Part shown: one piece after another, positions 7,792-14,701 of the stretch
How the letters are laid out: the number at the start of each line of letters is the position of its first letter
How positions within the stretch are numbered: position 1 is the first letter of the stretch
From: ARS98 sp030744725
Lineage (GTDB): Bacteria > Planctomycetota > Planctomycetia > Pirellulales > Pirellulaceae
Direction: 5' to 3'
NCBI GenBank assembly: GCA_030744725.1
Contig: JASLPZ010000088.1
Span: 1 to 22,653 of the forward strand
Length of the DNA stretch: 22,653 nucleotides
The notes under the pieces: model-generated
What the model saw: the letters and a program-made list of their open reading frames with translations, nothing else
Database searches by the model: none
Told to the model about the DNA's origin: nothing
Translations under genes and position numbers: made by a program

Positions 7792-8508
7792 ATGAAATCG
7801 GGTTACCTATTCGCCTGGTTAGGGATACTGACGTTGTTGGCGATAACGTGCCAAGCTCAGCCGCAGCGGGGGAGAAACCGTGGCTACGTCAGATTGTCAC
7901 GGGACACACTCTTCCGGCTCTTGGAGATGCCACCCGTTCGTAAGGAACTTGAGTTGCGCAAACTCCAGATCGACATGCTGGACGATCTCCAAGCGGATTT
8001 AGGTCAGCAGCGGCGGGCTGCTTTTTTCAGCGGTGGTCCGTTGGAACTCCCCGGGGGCCGGCGCGGCCCTGAAGGATCGGGACAGGCATTGCAGGACGGG
8101 TTGGACAAAATGCAAGCCGAGGTCGAGAAGATTCGCGTTCAGGGTGAGAAACTGGTGACCGTGATCCTCGATTCAGGACAAACCAACCGCCTTAGTCAAG
8201 TGCGTTTACAGTACGAAGGCACCCGCGCTCTTGATCGTCGCGAGTTCCGCGATCAACTAGGCGTGACGGACGAGCAATTCAAGAAGATCCAAGAGCTCCG
8301 TCGAACGGAAGATGATCCTTCGCCTTTGAGGCGTCGACAGAAAAAACTGGATGAGCCCGTGTTGGCGTTGCTCAACCAAGGGCAGCAAGTGAAGTTCAAA
8401 GAACTGCAAGGTGAAGCTTTCGAGTTTCCACTGCCGCTGCCAGCCGATTTGCGCGGCCTGCGAGATCCCCAAAACGGCAATCGACGACGTCGTCCACCAC
8501 GGAGATAA
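7792..8508 (+). CDS. Small secreted protein of unknown function, helical and charged
   Basis: I do not recognise a named family. The ATG at 7792 gives 238 residues and is preceded by AAGGGA (7776-7781); a TTG directly before it (7789) is also possible. A signal peptide is clear (YLFAWLGILTLLAITCQA, then QPQRG). The mature part is rich in Leu, Gln, Arg and Glu and looks mostly helical. It has a Gly/Pro/Arg break (about residues 85-100) and a very basic end (NRRRRPPRR). LGVTDEQFKKIQEL and nearby segments recall the LTxxQ helices of Spy/CpxP periplasmic proteins, a loose resemblance. The gene sits 21 bases after the protease and 3 bases before a sulfatase, so it should be co-transcribed. A role as protease partner or substrate is speculation. 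Confidence 0.8.
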   Translation: MKSGYLFAWLGILTLLAITCQAQPQRGRNRGYVRLSRDTLFRLLEMPPVRKELELRKLQIDMLDDLQADLGQQRRAAFFSGGPLELPGGRRGPEGSGQALQDGLDKMQAEVEKIRVQGEKLVTVILDSGQTNRLSQVRLQYEGTRALDRREFRDQLGVTDEQFKKIQELRRTEDDPSPLRRRQKKLDEPVLALLNQGQQVKFKELQGEAFEFPLPLPADLRGLRDPQNGNRRRRPPRR

Positions 8509-8511
8509 GCC

Positions 8512-9969
8512 ATGAAGCAGAATTGGATCGTCATCTTCCTGGCAACTTTGTCTTGCGCACTCACCCATGTGCAGGCCGCCGAACAACCCAATATCCTCTT
8601 CATCATGGTCGATGATCTGGGCAAGGACTGGATCAGTTGTTACGGCGCGGACAGCATCCAAACTCCACATATCGACAAACTGGCCAAGAGTGGCCTGAAG
8701 TTTCACAACGCCTATTCGATGCCGCAATGCACGCCCACGCGCGTCACACTGTTAACAGGGCAGTATCCCTGGCGGACCGGTTGGGTCAATCATTGGGATG
8801 TGCCACGCTGGGGTGTCGGCTATTTCGACTGGGAACGATACACCTCGTTTGCGTCGGTCATGAAATCCGCCGGCTACGCCACGGCCATTGGCGGCAAGTG
8901 GCAGATCAACGATTTTCGCATCGAACCCAATGCCCTTGAGAAGCACGGTTTCGATGATTGGTGCGTTTGGACGGGGTTCGAGGGCCAGAACCCGCCTAGC
9001 GCCAACCGATACTGGGATCCGTATATTCATACCCGCCAAGGAAGCAAGACGTACAAAGGCGAGTTTGGTCCCGACGTCTATTGCAACTTTCTGATCGACT
9101 TCATGAAGAGTCATCGTGACGATCCGATGATGCTGTACTTTCCCATGGCGCTGACCCATGGACCTTTGACCCACACGCCGACCGAGCCGGACGCTACCGG
9201 ACGAGATCGGATTGCCGCCATGGTGCGTTACACGGACACGCTGGTTGGACGACTCGTTGCTGCCGTGGACGATCTAAACCTGCGGCAACGGACGATCATT
9301 ATCTTTACGACGGACAACGGTACTAGCGGTGGGCTACTGGGCACCGTCGGCGGGCAGCGGCCCAGTGGCGGCAAGGCAAAGAAATACGAGGGTGGTGTCT
9401 GCGAACCGTTCATCGTCAACTGTCCGGGGCGGGTCCCGGCCGGCGTGGAGACCGATGCGCTGACGGATTTTTCAGATCTGTTACCAACATTCGCTGAGCT
9501 GGGTGGCGCGGAGATTCCCTCGAACCTGGTGCTGGACGGCAAGTCGATGGCACAGGTCATTTTGGGAAAGGCCGCCGACTCGCCTCGCAGTTGGATCATG
9601 GCGCTCGGCCACGGCGCCGCTCGCCTTGATGCAGAAGGTGTTCGTGGAGTCGATGATTACGCGGATCGTGTGATCCGTGACAGGCGGTACAAAGTCTGGA
9701 TCGAACCAAATCGCAATATCTCCGCCTTCTACGATCTCCAGTCCGATCCACTCGAGCGCCACAACTTGCTTGGAAGCCAGTTGTCTGAACCGGCTAAAAT
9801 GTCGCTGGCCAAGTTCCAAGGCGTTATGAAGACGATGCCGGCCAATGACGCGCGCCCACAATACCGCCCTCGAGAATCACAACCGTGGGACAAGGCCGTC
9901 GGTTCGTCGAAAAAAAAGCCGTCGCCGAAGTCCCGCTCACCGAAGAAGCGTCGATCCCCAAAGAAATAA
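8512..9969 (+). CDS. Secreted sulfatase with canonical CTPTR site and basic SPKK tail
   Basis: The 485-residue enzyme should hydrolyse sulfate esters, probably from polysaccharides, after export. A signal peptide covers about 1-22 (FLATLSCALTHVQA). Asp34-Asp35 in MVDDLGKD bind metal. Cys73 in CTPTR is the formylglycine site, with Arg77 kept; Lys129 in GGKWQI and TTDNGT (about 270) complete the sulfatase pattern. The true substrate is not readable. The final 23 residues are extremely basic, with SPK or SPKK repeated (residues 463-485), and contain an A8 run (9910-9917). The ATG follows the previous stop by 3 bases, with GGAGATAAG as SD. The formylglycine-generating enzyme must be encoded elsewhere. 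Confidence 0.93.
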   Translation: MKQNWIVIFLATLSCALTHVQAAEQPNILFIMVDDLGKDWISCYGADSIQTPHIDKLAKSGLKFHNAYSMPQCTPTRVTLLTGQYPWRTGWVNHWDVPRWGVGYFDWERYTSFASVMKSAGYATAIGGKWQINDFRIEPNALEKHGFDDWCVWTGFEGQNPPSANRYWDPYIHTRQGSKTYKGEFGPDVYCNFLIDFMKSHRDDPMMLYFPMALTHGPLTHTPTEPDATGRDRIAAMVRYTDTLVGRLVAAVDDLNLRQRTIIIFTTDNGTSGGLLGTVGGQRPSGGKAKKYEGGVCEPFIVNCPGRVPAGVETDALTDFSDLLPTFAELGGAEIPSNLVLDGKSMAQVILGKAADSPRSWIMALGHGAARLDAEGVRGVDDYADRVIRDRRYKVWIEPNRNISAFYDLQSDPLERHNLLGSQLSEPAKMSLAKFQGVMKTMPANDARPQYRPRESQPWDKAVGSSKKKPSPKSRSPKKRRSPKK

Positions 9970-9975
9970 CACAAC

Positions 9976-11412
9976 ATGCACGTACGACTCGATACGCTTC
10001 TTTGGCTGACCGTCGCGATCCAGCTGGCTGCCAACGCGTCATTCGCTGCTGGGCCCTATCAAGCGACGGGTCTCAAAGTAGGTGAAGTCGATGGCACCTC
10101 GGCGATTGTCTGGACTCGGCTGACGCGCAACGCAAAACGGAATTCGGCCGACGGTCCGATGGTCACGTTTGAGATGTCGAAAACCAAAAAGAAACAAGTC
10201 GTCGACGTGATTTACCCACCGGGAACCGATGTCAGCAGTTTACGTGATGCGGTTCCTGGAACTGCTGGGGAAGTAAGAGTGCTGTACCAGCGCCAAGGTG
10301 TGGATGACTGGCAGGAAACCGACTGGCACGATGTCGATCCTCAATGGGATTTCACGCACCAGTTCAAGCTGACCGGATTGCAGCAGCAGGCGCGCTACGC
10401 ACTCCGCGTCGAATCGCGCTCCGGCGGCGAGGCGGGTCAGACGATCAACGGCGAGTTTCGCACAGCACCCGCTGTTGACGACCCCGCACGTGTCGTCTTC
10501 ACCGTCTCCACGGGACAAGCATTTCGCGACAAGGATCTGCCCGAGGGCTACAAGATCTATGCCCCGATGCTGGCCTTGGATCCCAGCTTCTTTGTTCACA
10601 CTGGCGACATTGTCTACTACGATCGGCTCGCCAAAACCGCCGCGCTGGCCAACTATCATTGGCAGCGCACCTATGGCCTGCCAACCAACGTCACCTTCCA
10701 CAATCGCGTGGCCAGCTATTTCATCAAGGACGATCACGACAGCTGGCAGAATGACTGTTGGCCGTCAATGAAAAACCAGAAGATGTTTCAGTTTACGTTT
10801 GCCCAAGGCCTGGCGATTTTCCCCAAGCAAGTGCCGATGGGTCGATCGACCTACCGCACGCGACGATGGGGCAAGGACTTGCAGATCTGGCTGGTGGAGG
10901 GACGTGACTTTCGCAGCGCCAACACCATGCCGGACGGACCAACCAAGACAATCTGGGGCGAGGCGCAGAAAGACTGGTTCAAGCAGACCGTCGCGGCGTC
11001 GGATGCCACATTCAAGGTCTTGATCAGCCCCACGCCGGTTGTTGGCCCGGATCGCACGAATAAGAACGACAATCATGCGAACAAAGGATTTACGCAGGCA
11101 GGTGACGAGCTGCGTAAGTTTATCGCCAGCCAGAAGAATCTCGTCGTGGTATGCGGCGACCGTCATTGGCAGTACATGTCGGTCCATCCTGGCACCGGCG
11201 TGCGCGAGTATTCGTGCGGTCCGGCCAGCAACCAACACGCTGGCGGCTGGAAGCAATCGGATTTGCGCCCCGACTATCACAAGTACTTGAACGTCGTCGG
11301 CGGGTTTCTTTCCGCTACTGTAGATGGCAAAGCGGGCACGCCCACACTTTCCTTTCGCTACCACGATGTGGCCGGAAAGGTGCTTTTCGAAGATCACCTC
11401 ACCGCGGATTGA
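9976..11412 (+). CDS. PhoD-like alkaline phosphatase/phosphodiesterase
   Basis: The 478-residue protein has a signal peptide (about 1-25), an N-terminal Ig/fibronectin-like domain of the PhoD type (about 26-165) and a metallophosphatase domain (about 170-470). Metal-ligand motifs seen are HTGDIVYYD (208-216), KDDHDSW (251-257) and CGDRHWQY (393-400). PhoD enzymes cleave phosphomono- or diesters outside the membrane, usually with Ca and Fe; the usual Cys-containing start of the domain (SCQ-like) is replaced by VSTGQAF (177-183). That could mark a divergent subfamily. It is 6 bases after the sulfatase with no clear SD, so translation is probably coupled. It ends the cluster and converges with the gene ending at 11495. 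Confidence 0.88.
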   Translation: MHVRLDTLLWLTVAIQLAANASFAAGPYQATGLKVGEVDGTSAIVWTRLTRNAKRNSADGPMVTFEMSKTKKKQVVDVIYPPGTDVSSLRDAVPGTAGEVRVLYQRQGVDDWQETDWHDVDPQWDFTHQFKLTGLQQQARYALRVESRSGGEAGQTINGEFRTAPAVDDPARVVFTVSTGQAFRDKDLPEGYKIYAPMLALDPSFFVHTGDIVYYDRLAKTAALANYHWQRTYGLPTNVTFHNRVASYFIKDDHDSWQNDCWPSMKNQKMFQFTFAQGLAIFPKQVPMGRSTYRTRRWGKDLQIWLVEGRDFRSANTMPDGPTKTIWGEAQKDWFKQTVAASDATFKVLISPTPVVGPDRTNKNDNHANKGFTQAGDELRKFIASQKNLVVVCGDRHWQYMSVHPGTGVREYSCGPASNQHAGGWKQSDLRPDYHKYLNVVGGFLSATVDGKAGTPTLSFRYHDVAGKVLFEDHLTAD

Positions 11413-11494
11413 TCGACGCGTAATTCGACGATGCAGCGAAGCTGAAAGAGAGGTGACGGTAATCCGACGTAGATCTCATCTTTATCTCTCACGT

Positions 11495-12145
11495 TTAGAG
11501 ATTTGACCGCTGTCGTTGCCAACCTGCCAGGGCAACATTTTCGCGATCCATCCGCCACAATGATGTCGGCAGCAGCAAGATCGCTGCGGCGACTGCCGTG
11601 AAAATCGAACCAAGTAGCAGGGGGCTGCCGATTGCGATTAGCAGCAGACCAATTTCGGATGGATGACGCAACCAAGCGTAAATGCCATCGCGCACAATCA
11701 ATCTCTCGACACGAATGTCGCTGACAAACTGATTCCCCAGAGCTCGAATTGCCTCGACACGCAGAATAATCCCGCTGACCAACAGTGATCCGCCCATAGC
11801 CTGCATGGCAAGAGCGCGGCGGCTGTGGAGGAGCCATTCGATCTGGGCTGACCAAAACACCGCGAGCAAGCAAATGCCAACGAATAACGAGACTCGCAGG
11901 GCCAATTTGTCGCGAATCGAAGTGTCACTGGCTTGGACCTCCGGTGTGAGAAACCGGCTTTCCAACACGCCGGCCGCCGTGATGCCCAATGCGAAGCAAC
12001 CGATCTCCCAACCCATTGCCGCCCGACCCATTGCCAACGGACCGGTTAGCACCAAAGTTGGCAGCAGCAACACACAAAGGTGAATTGCGTGTGCCGTCAT
12101 CACCAGGCCAACATCCGTCAGCTTGACCTCCCGCGTACCTGTCAT
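11495..12145 (-). CDS. Membrane methyltransferase-like protein of the ICMT/PEMT type
   Basis: The 216-residue protein is very hydrophobic, with about five membrane helices (roughly 15-37, 45-62, 84-105, 117-132 and 165-195). The segment GIYAWLRHPSEIG (154-166) matches the GxYxxxRHPxYxG signature of isoprenylcysteine carboxyl methyltransferase and phospholipid methyltransferase relatives. Glu202 in RMDREN sits where the family has its C-terminal acidic motif. In bacteria such proteins are often of unknown substrate; it could be S-adenosylmethionine dependent, but this is family knowledge only. The start overlaps the stop of the zinc-ribbon/TerB gene by ATGA (12142-12145), so the two form an operon. 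Confidence 0.75.
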   Translation of the reverse strand: MTGTREVKLTDVGLVMTAHAIHLCVLLLPTLVLTGPLAMGRAAMGWEIGCFALGITAAGVLESRFLTPEVQASDTSIRDKLALRVSLFVGICLLAVFWSAQIEWLLHSRRALAMQAMGGSLLVSGIILRVEAIRALGNQFVSDIRVERLIVRDGIYAWLRHPSEIGLLLIAIGSPLLLGSIFTAVAAAILLLPTSLWRMDRENVALAGWQRQRSNL

Positions 12146-12759
12146 TCATCATCCGGATCAGTGAAATGGTTGATCAGTTCCATGTACTGATCCTGGGGAA
12201 TCTGTAACGTGTCGGCCAGTTTCGCGAGTTGAGTTTGGTGTCCAGGCCGCAAGTCACCGGCGGCGGACATCGTAAAATATGCCAGCCTTACGACGAGCCC
12301 TTTGCCATGATCAGATAAACTATCTGCGAGCGAACCCACATAGGAATTCAGATCTCCGCCCGAAGAACTGGCCATCGCGATTTCGTTGTTCAACGTTTCC
12401 TCGGGCACTGGCAGTCCCGCCAATTCCATGAACTGTCTCTTGATCTCGGCTCGTTCGGTATCGTCCACTCCGCCGTCGGCAAGTGCCGCCATGATCATCA
12501 CGCGAAGCATTTGAGATTGCATCTCAAGTCGTTCTTTCTCGGGATCGTACGAAGTAATCTCTTCAGCAAAAGTGCCTCGGCAAGAACCGCATTCCACATA
12601 TCTTCCAGCGATATCAAGTGGGATCAGCGGTATGAAATAGAGCGTGAAAAAGTTACGCACTTGCTTCAAATTGAAATTCTGTGGCGTTTCGCACTGAGGG
12701 CAATTGAACTGTCCAGATTCGACAACGGAAGTGATGCCGCGAGAACCCCAAATGATCAT
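12142..12759 (-). CDS. Zinc-ribbon plus TerB-like protein
   Basis: I start this gene at 12759 (205 residues, MIIWGSRGITSVV) because AGGAG lies 8 bases upstream; a longer frame back to 12894 has no SD and an odd composition. Residues 18-63 form a zinc ribbon with Cys20, Cys23, Cys57 and Cys60 around FFTLYFIPLIPL, a hydrophobic strand pair. Residues 80-200 resemble a TerB domain, with MIMAALADGGVDDTE (88-102) giving the Asp-Gly...Glu acidic site. Such two-domain proteins are widespread and poorly understood. TerB domains bind metal in tellurite-resistance contexts, but no other ter gene is nearby, so the name should not be read as tellurite resistance. It precedes the methyltransferase-like gene with a 4-base overlap. 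Confidence 0.82.
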   Translation of the reverse strand: MIIWGSRGITSVVESGQFNCPQCETPQNFNLKQVRNFFTLYFIPLIPLDIAGRYVECGSCRGTFAEEITSYDPEKERLEMQSQMLRVMIMAALADGGVDDTERAEIKRQFMELAGLPVPEETLNNEIAMASSSGGDLNSYVGSLADSLSDHGKGLVVRLAYFTMSAAGDLRPGHQTQLAKLADTLQIPQDQYMELINHFTDPDDE

Positions 12760-12767
12760 GGCGATTG

Positions 12768-12772
12768 CTCCT
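12768..12772 (-). promoter_or_regulatory. Shine-Dalgarno that fixes the start of the zinc-ribbon/TerB gene
   Basis: Minus-strand AGGAG stands 8 bases before the ATG at 12759-12757. No comparable site precedes the more upstream start at 12894, so the shorter protein is preferred. Confidence 0.75.
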
Positions 12773-12863
12773 TGTAATCGGGACCGGTGCAAACGCTCCT
12801 GACGAAATTGCATCCGATGTGCATGAAAAGTCTGTCGTGCAATGTCGGACAGATCGATAGTGC

Positions 12864-12907
12864 GCAGTGTACCAGCAAGGCAGTGTACCAGCACCGCAGT
12901 GTTCCAC
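12864..12907. repeat. 16-base tandem repeat, about 2.7 copies
   Basis: Units are GCAGTGTACCAGCAAG (12864-12879), GCAGTGTACCAGCACC (12880-12895) and the partial, diverged GCAGTGTTCCAC (12896-12907). It lies upstream of the start of the zinc-ribbon/TerB gene. Function unknown; slippage-prone or a protein-binding array are both possible. Confidence 0.8.
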
Positions 12908-12969
12908 CCTGACGTCGTCTTTGATTCAGGTCCGATTTTAGCGACGTGGATTGCTCGTCGCTACTTGGA

Positions 12970-13131
12970 TCAGGCGAATATCAGCACGAAAACGGAACGA
13001 AATCGAAGCCGTCTACCGTAGAAATAACCTGCCATCAACTGTTTCACCCCGTCGATCTGTTGCAGAGGTGCGATTGCATCTGACCGCCAACTGGCCAGAC
13101 GGTGGTTGATCAAGTGGGCGCGCGGTGTCAT
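12970..13131 (-). CDS. Doubtful 53-residue small ORF
   Basis: The frame starts MTPRAHLINHRLASW and ends GRRLRFRSVFVLIFA. In its favour, GAGGA lies 5 bases before the ATG. Against it, there is no known family, it sits in a divergent promoter region, and its composition is only partly protein-like. The C-terminus is hydrophobic after a basic patch, as in tiny membrane peptides. Treat as unproven. Confidence 0.2.
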   Translation of the reverse strand: MTPRAHLINHRLASWRSDAIAPLQQIDGVKQLMAGYFYGRRLRFRSVFVLIFA

Positions 13132-13189
13132 GATTTCCTCGTAGGCTAGGAGACGCCGCACCTTTCATTTACAGAGAGATAATTGCACC

Positions 13190-14515
13190 ATGAGCTATCG
13201 AGTCACTGCATTTACCATCGCAATCTTGGTTCTGGCGGGATCGCTCGCGCGGGCCGCTGATCAGCCGAACATCGTGTTGATCATCTCCGACGACCAGTCG
13301 TGGACTGATTATAGTTTCATGGGTCACGAGCAGATTCAGACGCCGCGCATCGACCGCTTGGCACGTGAGTCACTGACGTTTACGCGCGGCTACGTGCCAG
13401 ACAGCCTTTGTCGACCCTCGCTGACGACCATGGTGACGGGACTGTATCCGCATCAACATGGAATTGTTGGTAACGATCCGCCGCCCCCCAGCGATCTGGT
13501 AAACAAATCAAAGGCGGTTCAACGCGCTGACCCACGTTACCTGCAACAGCGGATCGACTACATCAAACATATCGATCAGGTGCCAAAACTGGCCGGCCTG
13601 CTGGGAACCCAAGGATACTTGAGCCACCAGTCAGGGAAATGGTGGGAAGGGAGTTTTCGTCGAGGTGGCTTCACGCATGGGATGACGCATGGCGATCGGA
13701 CGGGCCGTGGACGCCATGGAGATTTGGGGCTGGCCATTGGGCGGCAAGGTATGCAGCCGGTGTTCGATTTCATCGACTTGAGTACACAGCAGGACAAACC
13801 GTTTTTTGTTTACTACGCGCCGTTCTTGCCGCACACGCCGCACAATCCGCCGGCGCGTCTGTTGAATGAATACAAAGGCAAAACGCCTCATCTTCCCGTC
13901 GCTAAATATTGGGCCATGTGCGAGTGGTTTGACGAGACCGTTGGTGAACTGGTCGACTATCTTGACGAGAAAAAGATCGCTGAAAACACCATCGTTCTGT
14001 ATGTCACTGACAACGGGTGGATCAATCGCACCGACCGCAGCGCCTATGCCTTGCGATCAAAGCGATCGCAATACGAAGGCGGCGTCCGTACGCCGATCAT
14101 GATCCGCTGGCCGGGCCACGTGACACCGCGGAGGGACGAGTTGCATTTGGCCAGCTCAATCGACCTGGTCCCAACCGTGCTGGCCGCAACTGGGTTGGAA
14201 AAGACCGACGCAATGCAGGGTATCAACTTGCTGGATGCAGACGCGGTCGCCAAGCGAAAGGCAATTTTCGGTGAGATCCTCGAGCATGACATCCAGCACA
14301 TGACGGACCCCGTCGCCAGCTTGCGCTTTCGCTGGGTGATTGATGGCGATTGGAAGCTGATCGTGCCCCACGGAGGGCGCGAGCCAGAGGCCGAGGTCGA
14401 ACTGTTCAATATCACCGCTGATCCGCACGAGACGCAAGACGTATCGAAAGACCACGCCAAACTGGTCGGCGAATTGACGAAGAAGATCAATGCCTGGTGG
14501 GATGTCGACGGCTAG
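13190..14515 (+). CDS. Secreted sulfatase-family protein with altered CRPSL maturation motif
   Basis: The 441-residue protein has a signal peptide (about 1-23, ILVLAGSLARA), metal-binding Asp34-Asp35 in IISDDQ, Lys150 in SGKWWEG, His215 in FLPHTPH and Asp274-Asn275 in VTDNGW. The formylglycine segment reads Cys74-Arg-Pro-Ser-Leu78: the Cys, Pro and the following TG (83-84) are present, but the Arg of C-x-P-x-R is Leu. That Arg is normally needed for recognition by the formylglycine-generating enzyme and stabilises the active site. The protein may be matured differently, act without formylglycine (for instance as a phosphate-ester hydrolase), or be inactive. Only a weak GAGAG (13174-13178) precedes the ATG. 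The next gene, on the same strand, starts 186 bases later. Confidence 0.9.
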   Translation: MSYRVTAFTIAILVLAGSLARAADQPNIVLIISDDQSWTDYSFMGHEQIQTPRIDRLARESLTFTRGYVPDSLCRPSLTTMVTGLYPHQHGIVGNDPPPPSDLVNKSKAVQRADPRYLQQRIDYIKHIDQVPKLAGLLGTQGYLSHQSGKWWEGSFRRGGFTHGMTHGDRTGRGRHGDLGLAIGRQGMQPVFDFIDLSTQQDKPFFVYYAPFLPHTPHNPPARLLNEYKGKTPHLPVAKYWAMCEWFDETVGELVDYLDEKKIAENTIVLYVTDNGWINRTDRSAYALRSKRSQYEGGVRTPIMIRWPGHVTPRRDELHLASSIDLVPTVLAATGLEKTDAMQGINLLDADAVAKRKAIFGEILEHDIQHMTDPVASLRFRWVIDGDWKLIVPHGGREPEAEVELFNITADPHETQDVSKDHAKLVGELTKKINAWWDVDG

Positions 14516-14535
14516 TGCGTTGTCAAAGCAATAAA

Positions 14536-14601
14536 GTGGGGTAAGCTCCTGCTTGCCTTGGGTTTCGCGGCCATAGATTGCAAGCTGGAAGCTCATGCCA
14601 C
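14536..14601. repeat. Intergenic inverted repeat, possibly a dispersed element
   Basis: The left arm (14536-14557, starting GTGGGGTAAGCT) and the right arm (14580-14601, ending GCTCATGCCAC) are inverted copies with about 17 of 22 positions matching and one gap. The left arm alone can form a tight hairpin, GGTAAGC-TCCT-GCTTGCC (14540-14557). It starts 20 bases after the sulfatase stop, so it may also serve as a terminator. From memory, similar AAGCT/AGCTT palindromes recur in planctomycete intergenic DNA. Confidence 0.6.
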
Positions 14602-14701
14602 TGAAGTTCCAACCTCCCTCCCTCCCGCTTTGACACACGTTTGCAGGCTCGGAAGTAATCGATCTGAGGGCAGAATGATCTGGCGATTTGAAGTAAGCTG
14701 A

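Larger units (their letters stand above)
12760..13189. other. Divergent intergenic region with a short tandem repeat
   Basis: These 430 bases separate the zinc-ribbon/TerB gene from a sulfatase. They contain the SD of the former (12768-12772), a 16-base tandem repeat (12864-12907) and one doubtful small frame (12970-13131). Promoters for both flanking genes should lie here but no convincing hexamers were picked out. Confidence 0.6.

Noticed and set aside
12760..12894. N-terminal extension of the zinc-ribbon/TerB protein
   Set aside because: Would add 45 residues read through the tandem repeat, without SD; the shorter start has a strong AGGAG.
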